A DNA stretch of 64,000 nucleotides from Pseudomonas sp. Tri1 (GTDB lineage Bacteria > Pseudomonadota > Gammaproteobacteria > Pseudomonadales > Pseudomonadaceae). Shown here piece by piece: positions 35,092-43,300 of this stretch (the first letter of the stretch is position 1; the number at the start of each line of letters is the position of its first letter). The stretch lies in the NCBI RefSeq assembly GCF_017968885.1, contig NZ_CP072913.1:3518001-3582000 (forward strand), in the 5' to 3' direction. A program made the position numbers and the translations under genes. Under the pieces are notes generated by a model. The model saw only the letters and a list, made by a program, of their open reading frames with translations, ran no database searches and was not told the origin of the DNA.

Positions 35092-35108
35092 TGCAGCGAG
35101 CGTGCCAA
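35092..35108 (-). promoter_or_regulatory. RpoN (sigma-54) type promoter of nirBD
   Basis: Minus strand TTGGCACGCTCGCTGCA has GG and GC separated by exactly 10 bases and matches the -24/-12 consensus TTGGCACG-N4-TTGCA at all but one conserved base. Transcription would start near 35081, about 37 bases before hairpin P1. RpoN/NtrC control of nitrite assimilation is expected in Pseudomonas. No clear NtrC site was recognised upstream. Confidence 0.72.
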
Positions 35109-35169
35109 GCCGCACCTATACCCCCGATTCCACTGGGCTACCCAGACCTTGCCGCCAGCGAAAATCCCT

Positions 35170-35214
35170 GTGGGAGCGGGCTTGCCCGCGAAGACGCCCG
35201 CTCAGTCAGCCACG
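35170..35214. repeat. Single REP-like palindrome upstream of nirB
   Basis: TGTGGGAGCGGGCTTGCCCGCGAAGAC is a common Pseudomonas REP variant with a GGGCTTGCCC palindromic core. It lies in the non-coding stretch 35109-35377 between the nirB promoter and the TetR gene. Apart from this and a second REP at 35341-35370, I see nothing there. Confidence 0.7.
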
Positions 35215-35340
35215 CAAACACGCTCCAGGCTCCAGCTTCCAAGCGCTGACGATTGCCTTCCCATGGTGCGCGCCTCCCGCCTTGGCTTCATAAAAGTGCA
35301 GGCTTGCAGGTGACCCAGGATTGGAATTCACGACAGCTCC

Positions 35341-35370
35341 CTGTGTGGGAGCGAGCCTGCTCGGCGATAG
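35341..35370. repeat. REP-like element at the 3' end of the TetR gene
   Basis: TGTGTGGGAGCGAGCCTGCTCGGCGATAGCGG is a degenerate member of the same REP family, located 8 bases past the TetR stop codon. Confidence 0.65.
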
Positions 35371-35377
35371 CGGTGGG

Positions 35378-36007
35378 TCAGTTTGCAGCGATATTGGCGG
35401 TTCGATCGACCATCGCAACGATGCTCACAAAAAGCTCTTCCTTGGCCTCGGCGGCACTGATTTCCCCGCTGGCCGCCGCGTTAGACAGTGCCTCCGCCGC
35501 GCCCAGCATCGCCCGCAAACCGGCCTGGGTGATGCCCCTTGGGCCTGCGAACGGTTCCAGCACCGCTCGGCATTTGTCCAGGAAAACAGCCTCGTATTCC
35601 CGCTTGATCCGCTCCAGTTCCGGGGAGCTGGTCAACGCAGCGATCACCCCCGGAATCTCTCGGCCCTGCAACAGCACGCATTCGACATAGGACGCAGCAA
35701 TCACCGTAGCGCGGCCTGGCAACGTCGCCTCGCTCGCGTCGAGGGCGGCGTCCATCAGTGCGGTCTGGCGGGCGTCGAAATCCTGATACAACGCCGCCAG
35801 CAACCCGGAACGGCTGACGAAATGGTCATAGACGATGGGTTTGGTCACCCCGGCCTGTTCCGCCAGCCGCGCCAGGGTCAGGGCTTCGCTGCCCTCCTCG
35901 CGCACCAGCCGCCAGGCAACGTCGAGCAATTGCCGTTGCCGGTCTTCTCGCGACAGGCGTCGACGAGGCGTGGAAGGAGGTTGCGAATTTTCTCCGATGC
36001 TTGACAT
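35378..36007 (-). CDS. TetR-family repressor
   Basis: A 209-residue regulator. The N-terminal HTH reads RQLLDVAWRLVREEGSEALTLARLAEQAGVTKPIVYDHFVSRSGLLAALY; the C-terminal ligand domain is typical and diverged. It is divergent from the quinone oxidoreductase at 36094. The 86-base gap carries two copies of TTAC-N5-GTAA next to its own start, so it likely represses itself and its neighbour. The inducer is probably a quinone or electrophile, inferred from the neighbour. Confidence 0.9.
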   Translation of the reverse strand: MSSIGENSQPPSTPRRRLSREDRQRQLLDVAWRLVREEGSEALTLARLAEQAGVTKPIVYDHFVSRSGLLAALYQDFDARQTALMDAALDASEATLPGRATVIAASYVECVLLQGREIPGVIAALTSSPELERIKREYEAVFLDKCRAVLEPFAGPRGITQAGLRAMLGAAEALSNAAASGEISAAEAKEELFVSIVAMVDRTANIAAN

Positions 36008-36014
36008 GCTAACT

Positions 36015-36041
36015 TTACCAACCGTAACTTACTAAAGGTAA
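36015..36041. promoter_or_regulatory. Tandem inverted repeats TTAC-N5-GTAA, probable TetR operator
   Basis: TTAC-CAACC-GTAA (36015-36027) and TTAC-TAAAG-GTAA (36029-36041) lie 14 bases centre to centre, directly before the TetR start and in front of the divergent oxidoreductase gene. Each half also begins a longer GTAACTTA direct repeat (36024, 36038). The position and symmetry fit a TetR dimer site used twice. Confidence 0.65.
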
Positions 36042-36093
36042 CTTAATCCAGAATACCGGTTTTCCGGTCTTCGTGACCAGCAGGAGTTTTGTC

Positions 36094-36726
36094 ATGCATT
36101 CACTCATCGTTGTCGCCCACCACGACCCTCGCGCCCTCACCCACAGCCTTGCCAGAAAAATCGCCGAGGGCATCACCCAAGCCAACCCCGCCAATACGTT
36201 CGAGATAGCCGACCTGGCTGGCGAGGGCTTCGATCCGCGTTTCGGCTTTGCCGACCACGCTGTCCACCACCGTGAGGCGTCGCCGCCTGCCGATGTATTG
36301 GCTGAGCAAGCCAGGATCGAGCGTGCCGACGCGCTGGTGTTGGTCTATCCGATTTATTGGTGGTCGATGCCGGCCTTGCTCAAGGGCTGGATCGACCGGG
36401 TATTTTCCAACGGCTGGGCATTCGATTTCAGTCCCGACCGGCCGTTTGTCAAAAAGCTGCAGCGCTTGCAGGTGCACCTGGTGGCAGTCGGTGGCGCCGA
36501 TGCCGACACCTTTCTACGTCACGGCTATGGCAAGGCAATGACCACCCAAATCGACCATGGCATCTTCGATTACTGCGGTGCTCGGGTGGTGAGCTCTCAG
36601 CGGTTGCTCGAATCGGAAACCCTTGATCCGGCTCTGCACCTGGAAACCGCCAGCGTCATCGGCCAGCGGTTGTTCGCGACGGTTGAGGCGATGGACCCGG
36701 TCCAAGGCGCTGCCACCTGCGCCTGA
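36094..36726 (+). CDS. NAD(P)H:quinone oxidoreductase / flavodoxin-fold reductase
   Basis: A 210-residue flavodoxin-like protein of the NQO/MdaB/KefF group. It begins with the flavin-binding strand MHSLIVVAHHDPRALTHSLARKI, and has VLVYPIYWWSMPALLKGWIDRVFSNGWAF, the typical FMN/FAD and catalytic region. Such enzymes reduce quinones by two electrons in the cytoplasm. AGGAG lies 7 bases before the ATG at 36094. It is divergent from the TetR gene and probably its target. Confidence 0.88.
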   Translation: MHSLIVVAHHDPRALTHSLARKIAEGITQANPANTFEIADLAGEGFDPRFGFADHAVHHREASPPADVLAEQARIERADALVLVYPIYWWSMPALLKGWIDRVFSNGWAFDFSPDRPFVKKLQRLQVHLVAVGGADADTFLRHGYGKAMTTQIDHGIFDYCGARVVSSQRLLESETLDPALHLETASVIGQRLFATVEAMDPVQGAATCA

Positions 36727-36728
36727 CC

Positions 36729-38300
36729 TCAGAGTGCACGAGCGTGAGCAGCAGACAGCGTCGGATCGCGCCCATAGATATCGGGGATGTACACGGGCTG
36801 GCCCTGGTTGTCCGCCTGCACCGTCCAATACCCCAGCAGAATCGGCACAGGCCTGGCCAACCTGAACTCATGGGTCAACTCAGTAGCCAGCAGCGTGTCG
36901 GTACGTGCCCGTTCGGCCGGGCTCACCAGCAGGTCGCGCAAGTGCATGACTTGTTCGATCCGCACGCAGCCTGAACTGAACGCGCGGGGGCCTTTGACGA
37001 ACAGTGCCTGGCTTGGCGTGTCATGCAGGTACACGGAAAACGGGTTGGGAAAGCGGATCGCCATTTTACCCAACGGGTTCTTCGGACCGGGATCCTGGCG
37101 CAGCATGAGGTCGCCCGGATGCTCCCAGTCGATATCCGAGGCCTGCAGCGGCAGGCCATCGCGGTCGAGGATCTTCAGGTTCTGTCGGTTGAGAAACTCC
37201 GGATCGCGGCGAATCTCGGGCAGTTTGTCTTCCCGCATGATGGTCGGGGGAACCGTCCAGGTCGGGTTGAGCGTCAGCCGGGTGACCCGGGACTTGATCA
37301 GCGGCGTTTGCCGTTGCGCACGGCCGACCTGGGTGCGGGTTTGCCAGACCGGCGCGCCCCCCTGGTACACCGTCAACTGCGCCGCCGCCACGTTGACCAG
37401 CACACTGTCGGGCTCCAGGTCCTGGGCCAGCCAGCGCATGCGTTCGAGGTTGATGCGCAACTGTTCACGGCGCATGGCCGGGCTGACGTTCAGCTCGGTG
37501 ACGGTCCACGGGCCCACCACACCGTCGGCTTGGAGCGAATGCTGGAGCTGGAAGCTCTTCATCGCTTCGACAAGCGTGGTGCTGTAATGCTCGTCGTCGA
37601 TGAGCGGCGGTGCGCTCAGGTAACCTTCATTGAACAGTCGCTGGGCCAGGGCCGGTACGCGCGCATCCTGCTTGTCCGGTTGCAACAGCGGACCGCCAGG
37701 CACTGGCTGCCAGTCAGACAAGGGCTGTTGCCGTAGCCGGGCGTAGAGGCCACGCAGGTTGCGATAAAGCGCCAGGTTCGGCCGCGCCTGTTCAAAGGCC
37801 CCGGCCAGGTTCTGCAGGCCCTGTCCGGCGATGGCCAGCACGGCGGCGTGACGGTCTTGCGGCTGCGGGCTGGCCTTCCATATCGGTTCCAGGCGGTCCT
37901 GGGGTAAATAGCCGAAACGCAGCTCGTACAAGGCTTGCAGGTAGCGCTGGCTGATGTCGATATCGACACACGCCGCGCTCTGGGAGGTGCCTGCAGCCGG
38001 CAAACTGTAGCGCGAGGGATCCAGTCCATCATCGGCCAGTTGTTGCAATTGGGCCCGCAACGCCATCAGTCGCTCGTCGTCCGACCAGACCGCCTGGCCT
38101 GCGTTTTGCTGATAAAACGCCTGCAAGCTCATCATCGTCGGAAAGTCGACACGGGCAGCCAGTTCCGGGCAGGCAACCGACAGCTGCGCCAACGCAACCT
38201 GCACAGGAGCCGGTTCGCCGACCGAAACGTCTTCGGCCGTCGCGACCAATGGCGCAGTGAGCAATAAAAGGCTCAGGTAACATGCGGACTTTTTGAACAA
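36729..38300 (-). CDS. Periplasmic L,D-transpeptidase (YcbB/LdtD-like)
   Basis: A 523-residue protein with signal peptide (FKKSACYLSLLLLTAPLVATA), a family N-terminal region, a peptidoglycan-binding domain (YSTTLVEAMKSFQLQHSLQADGVVGPWTVTELN) and a YkuD catalytic domain (LTVYQGGAPVWQTRTQVG... VYLHDTPSQALF... FSSGCVRIEQVMHLRDLL, with the catalytic Cys). It makes 3-3 peptidoglycan cross-links or attaches lipoproteins. The start is a TTG at 38300 with GGAG 8 bases upstream; no in-frame ATG is near. It is divergent from a second L,D-transpeptidase-like gene. Confidence 0.9.
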   Translation of the reverse strand: MFKKSACYLSLLLLTAPLVATAEDVSVGEPAPVQVALAQLSVACPELAARVDFPTMMSLQAFYQQNAGQAVWSDDERLMALRAQLQQLADDGLDPSRYSLPAAGTSQSAACVDIDISQRYLQALYELRFGYLPQDRLEPIWKASPQPQDRHAAVLAIAGQGLQNLAGAFEQARPNLALYRNLRGLYARLRQQPLSDWQPVPGGPLLQPDKQDARVPALAQRLFNEGYLSAPPLIDDEHYSTTLVEAMKSFQLQHSLQADGVVGPWTVTELNVSPAMRREQLRINLERMRWLAQDLEPDSVLVNVAAAQLTVYQGGAPVWQTRTQVGRAQRQTPLIKSRVTRLTLNPTWTVPPTIMREDKLPEIRRDPEFLNRQNLKILDRDGLPLQASDIDWEHPGDLMLRQDPGPKNPLGKMAIRFPNPFSVYLHDTPSQALFVKGPRAFSSGCVRIEQVMHLRDLLVSPAERARTDTLLATELTHEFRLARPVPILLGYWTVQADNQGQPVYIPDIYGRDPTLSAAHARAL

Positions 38301-38430
38301 CTGCTTTACTCCAATCCATGGCCGTCTCGTTGACGGTCAAACTTTGCGACAGGTACGACCCGCCATCATGCATACAAACAACACCGGACGGGATGCCGCA
38401 CACCAATATCACCATTGGAATATTTCATCC

Positions 38431-39144
38431 GTGCTGAGGTTTTTGCGCCGACTTGGCCTGGTCATGACCGGCCTTGGCGTAATGTGTGGCCCGGCACTGG
38501 CCGAAAAGGCCAATTCTCAACTTCTTTACAACAGCCTCGCCCACGCAGCGCCGGAACTCAATCCCCAGGCCTTGAAAAGTGCCTTGAGCGCCATGCAATG
38601 CGCTGTCGCCAATGGCGCCACTCAGGCCCGCCACCTGGCGGTAATCGACTACTCGCAACCCTCCACGGCCCGTCGACTGTGGATCTTCGACCTGCGCCAG
38701 AAGAAGCTGGTATTGCGCGACCTGGTGGCCCACGGGCAGAAATCCGGGGAAAACTTCGCCACGCAATTTTCCAATCGCCTGGGCAGCTACCAGTCCAGCC
38801 TGGGCCTGTTTCGCACCCAGGAAAGTTATCAGGGCACCCACGGCTATTCGCTGCGCATGGACGGTCTGGAACCGGGTTTCAATGACCAGGCTCGTGATCG
38901 GGCGATCGTGATCCATGCCGCCGACTACGTGAACCCCTTATGGAGCGTGCGCCAAGGGCGTATCGGACGCAGTCAGGGCTGCCCGGCTGTACGCCCTCAG
39001 GTGGCGCGACAGGTGATCGACAAGCTCAAGGGTGGCCAATTCATGTTTTCCTGGTACCCGGACCCGAGTTGGCTCAAGCGCTCAGCGTACCTCAACTGCC
39101 AGCCGCAACAGGTTGCCAGTATTCTTGCTAGCAGTGGCGGCTAG
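38431..39144 (+). CDS. Murein L,D-transpeptidase catalytic-domain protein (YkuD_2-like)
   Basis: A 237-residue secreted protein; the signal peptide starts at a GTG (VLRFLRRLGLVMTGLGVMCGPALA). The catalytic region shows LWIFDLRQKKLVLRDLVAHGQKSGENFATQFSN, a VIHAADYVNP segment with the His, and the cysteine in GRIGRSQGCPAVRPQVARQVI. This is the YkuD_2 family of Pseudomonas, with a nucleophilic Cys. Alternative upstream start: ATG at 38368. It is divergent from the larger L,D-transpeptidase (36729), a likely functional pair in cell-wall remodelling. Confidence 0.8.
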   Translation: MLRFLRRLGLVMTGLGVMCGPALAEKANSQLLYNSLAHAAPELNPQALKSALSAMQCAVANGATQARHLAVIDYSQPSTARRLWIFDLRQKKLVLRDLVAHGQKSGENFATQFSNRLGSYQSSLGLFRTQESYQGTHGYSLRMDGLEPGFNDQARDRAIVIHAADYVNPLWSVRQGRIGRSQGCPAVRPQVARQVIDKLKGGQFMFSWYPDPSWLKRSAYLNCQPQQVASILASSGG

Positions 39145-39283
39145 CATCGGCGGCAGAACGCTTGCGTAGCCTGGCCCCTGGGGCAGCTTCGCTGCCAGCG
39201 GGAGCAAGCGCCCTCGCCACAGAGATTGCGTCGGGTCACACTGCGGTTAAAATGCCGGCCTTTCGAATTGCTGGCCGCGCCTG

Positions 39284-40240
39284 ATGAACCCTGAAGCCGT
39301 TCAAACCCTGCAGACTCATTTACTGACAGCCCTTGCGTCGGTACCTGAAGAATCCCGTCGCCTGTTCCATGGTCGCGGTCGCTGCTGGCCAGGGCTGGAA
39401 CAGATCACCGTCGACTGGCTCCAGGGCGTTGTGCTGGTCTCGTTGTTCAAAGAACCGGAACAGGCGCAGTTGAACGACTTGATGGCGATGCTGCTGGCAC
39501 TCACCTCTTCGCCTGCCTGGCAACACAGCAGCGCCCATACGCTGGCCGTGCAGCACCGCTACTTACCGCAAAGCCTGACCCAGTGGCTGGTGGGCGAGCC
39601 GATTGACGAGTGGACCCTGACCGAAGGTGGCCTGCGTTACCGTATCGACCTGGGCAAAAAACAGAACAACGGCCTGTTCCTGGATATGCGCTACGGCCGC
39701 GACTGGGTGCGGGCCCATGCCAGTGGCAAGCGCGTGTTGAACCTGTTCGCCTACACCTGCGGTTTTTCGGTGACGGCCATCGCCGGCGGAGCGCAGCATG
39801 TGGTGAACCTGGACATGTCCCGCGCGGCCCTGAGTCGTGGCCGCGACAACCATCGCTTGAACGGCCATGACTTGAGTCAGGTGAGTTTCCTCGGCCACGA
39901 CTTGTTCAAATCCTGGGGCAAGGTGATCAACAGCGGGCCCTATGACCTGGTGATCATCGATCCGCCTACGTTCCAGAAAGGCAGCTTCCTGCTGACCAAG
40001 GATTACCAACGCGTCCTGCGCCGCCTGCCGGAACTGCTGAGCGCCGATGGCACAGTCCTGGCCTGCAGCAACGACCCGGCCACCGGTCCGGAATTTCTCA
40101 TCGACGGCGTCACCCGTGAAGCACCTGGCTTGAAGTTCGAACAACGTTTGGCCAATCCGCCGGAATTTCCCGATGCCGACATGCAATGTGGCCTGAAGGC
40201 GTTGGTGTTCCAGTATGGTGAGAAGGCTTGCTCCCGCTAG
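39284..40240 (+). CDS. Class I SAM-dependent methyltransferase (RlmI/RlmK-like)
   Basis: A 318-residue protein with the methyltransferase core of the RlmK/RlmI (Methyltrans_SAM) group: NGLFLDMRYGRDWV, the SAM-binding VLNLFAYTCGFSVTAIAGGAQHVVNLDMS, and the substrate motif YDLVIIDPPTFQKGSF. It lacks an obvious PUA or THUMP domain, so it resembles the C-terminal half of E. coli RlmKL. The probable activity is RNA methylation, but the target base is not certain. It stands alone with a REP-like repeat after it. Confidence 0.82.
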   Translation: MNPEAVQTLQTHLLTALASVPEESRRLFHGRGRCWPGLEQITVDWLQGVVLVSLFKEPEQAQLNDLMAMLLALTSSPAWQHSSAHTLAVQHRYLPQSLTQWLVGEPIDEWTLTEGGLRYRIDLGKKQNNGLFLDMRYGRDWVRAHASGKRVLNLFAYTCGFSVTAIAGGAQHVVNLDMSRAALSRGRDNHRLNGHDLSQVSFLGHDLFKSWGKVINSGPYDLVIIDPPTFQKGSFLLTKDYQRVLRRLPELLSADGTVLACSNDPATGPEFLIDGVTREAPGLKFEQRLANPPEFPDADMQCGLKALVFQYGEKACSR

Positions 40241-40253
40241 GGGAATCTTTGGA

Positions 40254-40343
40254 GCGCTCCCACGCTCTGCGTCATCTTCCAGAAACGGAACGCGGAGCGT
40301 CCCTGGCGGCGTTCCCGCGCAGGAGCGTGGGAACGATCGATCG
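40254..40343. repeat. Dispersed repeat element, copy 2 (inverse of 29046-29164)
   Basis: This segment, between the methyltransferase gene and the large LRR gene, reads CTCCCACGCTCTGCGTC...GGAACGCGGAGCGTCCCTGGC...GGAGCGTGGGAACGATCGATCGG. Its reverse complement matches 29046-29164 over most of its length. The terminal CCCACGCTC / GAGCGTGGG arms form an inverted repeat. Confidence 0.7.
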
Positions 40344-40371
40344 GCGCTAGCCGAGCAACTGCTTCCCGTGG

Positions 40372-43300
40372 CTATTGCCGTCGCAGCGACCACCAAGGGG
40401 TGACCAATTCGGTGGTTATCCGCCTTGCCAGGGCTTCAACCTCTCGGCTTTTGACGGAACGGTAGATGGCCATGGTCCGGCGCAATTGGTCTTCAGTGAG
40501 CATCACCGGCTCACCTGCGGCCCAATCCACATCCGCCACGGCTTCCAGTCTCACCCGCTGCCAGACTATGCCGTTGGGTAGAGTGACCGACTCCAGGGCA
40601 CTGGGCAGGTCGCTGGCAGGTTGCCTCAGGTTATCTAACAGCACCTGGGGCCAGTGGGATGGATCCACGGGTTCGCTGAAGGCATCCACCAGGTTGTCTT
40701 CCACCGTGTCCCAGGTCGCCAGGCCTTCGAGCCAATCGCGGGACATCAACCCCAGGTAGGGGCGCCAGGCCAACTCCCCTACGCGGGGCGTCTGATCATT
40801 GCTGTTGAAGGTGTCCTGGGCGTCGCTGAGCCAATTGATGAAACCCTCCCGGGTCGTGGCCGCCCGGCGCTGCGATAGCTCCGGATAGAGGTTGCTCAGC
40901 ACCCGGTTCCAATACTCGTGCTGGGTGCCCAGGAACCGCGCAAAAGGCACGCCCTGCGGATCGAGGCGGGCACGCTGGACGGACTCGAACATCAAGAAGT
41001 GCACCTCCAGCTCAGAGACGTCTGGCGTTTGCCTGTCCAGCACGCGCGCTTGCAGGCGTGTGCGCAGTTGCGCCAGTTGCTGGTCAAAATCGGCTATTCG
41101 AATGAACAGGTCGGCATAGAGATTTGAGTACCCGGTGTAGTACTGCAGGATGCCCGCGGCGCGCTGACGATATCCCAGCGCCAGCCCGTTCGGTTCACTG
41201 GCATCGACGTCGCGAATGAGACCGGAAAACCAGTCAATGAAACGCCGCCCCCCGGCATCGTCCCGGGCCACTTCCAGTGTTTTCTTCAGATCAGGGAGGT
41301 CATCCAGCCAGTCATCGACCGTGTAGCGAAAAGCCTCACGGTCCAGGGCGCGAAGAGCGTTGATCTGGACACTTGGTAGTGGATTGTCTTCAAGCCATAA
41401 ACCAAGGGTGTTACTGCTTGGCATGCTGGCAAGCGCGGGAAGCAGGTCATCTTGAATATTGCTGATGCGGTTGCCCTTGAGATCGAGGAAGATCGGCTCG
41501 GATGAAGGCCTGGATATCAGCGTCAAGGCCATCGTCGGCACCCGATCCAAGCCTGCGTAGGCCAGTTCCAGCTCTTCCAGGGCTGCGAGCTCCGACAGGT
41601 TCGGCAATTCGCGACAATTGTTGCCACTCAGGCGCAGTTCTTTCAAGCCTGTGGCGGTGCGCAGGAAGGCACTGCCCTCTTCATCCAGGCGCAAGCCACA
41701 GCGAACCAGATCCAGCCCTTCCAGACCGGGTAAAGCAGTGATGGCCAGCAGTTCCTGGGCAGTGAAGTTCAGGTTATCGGACCATACCAGTTCACGCAGG
41801 GCAGGCAGCTCAGCCAGGCGGCCGATGGCTGCGACCATGTTGGCCTCGGCGCCAGGCTCCGCGCCGCCAGTTATCTCGGAAAGGTGCAGGACCCGCAGCT
41901 TGGGGGCGCGATTGGCACCAATCAGGGGGACAAATACATCCGCGTTCATGTTGAGTGGATTTTTACCCAATGCCAGCTCCAGCAGATTGCGAAACTCGCC
42001 CGCCGCCACGGGTACGGCGGTGAAGTTGTTACCGTGCAGGCGCAGCATTTCGATATTGGGAAACAACCGCAGGAAGTCCGAGGGATCCTCACTCAAACCC
42101 ATGTGAGACAACGTCAGGGTTTCGATATGGGTGAAACGCGCGTGGATCGTAGGGAGCCTGCCGATGTCCCACCCCGACAGACGCAATGTCAACTCGCTGT
42201 CTTCCCTGCGCGGATCGGGTTCACGCCGCCAGGCGCGGCGGATTTCGTTCGCTACGCCGCGACGATTCGCCAGGATATCCTCTCGGCTGTAGCGACCCTC
42301 CACCGGGTGATGAACGCCCTCATGGACTTCCCACTGGCGCAACCCTTCATCGAGCGTCGCCCATTCATTGCTCAGCCGGCTGACCAACTGGTTCAGGCTG
42401 AGGCCTTCACGCGCGGCCTGATCGGTCAGGCTGCGCTGAAGCCCCGCGAGGGCATCCCCGGCATAGTGAGGATAGAGTCGCTCAAGACGTCCCTCCAGGT
42501 TGTGGCGCCAGCCCTGCAACGGCAGTTTTCCACGCCCGCTGAGCGGATAACCCAAGCGTCCATTCTGCCATTGCGGGCCTTGTGCGCCGCTGTCCAGGCG
42601 CTTGAGGAGCAGGAACGCACGCAGCCCTTGCCGATCGTCAAGGGCTTGCCCCAGCAGCGCCTTGCGAAGCCTGGCCGCCTCCCAAATGTTGAATCCCAGC
42701 GCCTTGCGAGCCTCGTCCGGCATTGCGCTTAGCAGCGCCTCTTCCAGGCTCAACCCCGCGCCCAGTTCGTTGCCCTGTTCGTCAAAGGCCTGGTACTGCC
42801 CGCCGTCCTGGCGAATGACTTTCAAAGGCCCCTCTTCCCCCACTTCCAACGGGCTGGCCAGTTCGCTCGACACCAGGCGCAGGCGCAACCGGCCGCGCAA
42901 TGGGGCCATATTGCCCAGCAAGCCCATGACAACGCGGTCTCGATCGGCGCTGCTTTCTCCGCGCTCCAAAGCACGTAACGTACGTGTCAGGCGCAGCTCG
43001 GTCAGGGCCTCTGCGCACTGTTTACCCAGGCTTCCCGTCACCCGGCCGGCACGCAGGCGCACCAGGTCCTCGCCTTGAGCCTGGCTGGCAAGCTCGTTGG
43101 CCATGGATTCCGGCAGGCCGGGGAAGGCCCGAGCCACGGGAACGGCGAACGGATCGAGCCCGGTGGACCGGGCCATGGCGGCGGTCACGTGGGTAACATT
43201 GCGTTCCAGGTGAATAGCCCAGCGGCCAGCCAACAACCGACTGATCTCCACCGGACGCAGGCCGAGGGGGCTTTGCCCCAGCAGTGTCCGTTGCTCGCTC

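Noticed and set aside
35109..35377. Small gene in the gap between the nirB promoter and the TetR gene
   Set aside because: The short frames there consist of REP sequence and lack ribosome sites.
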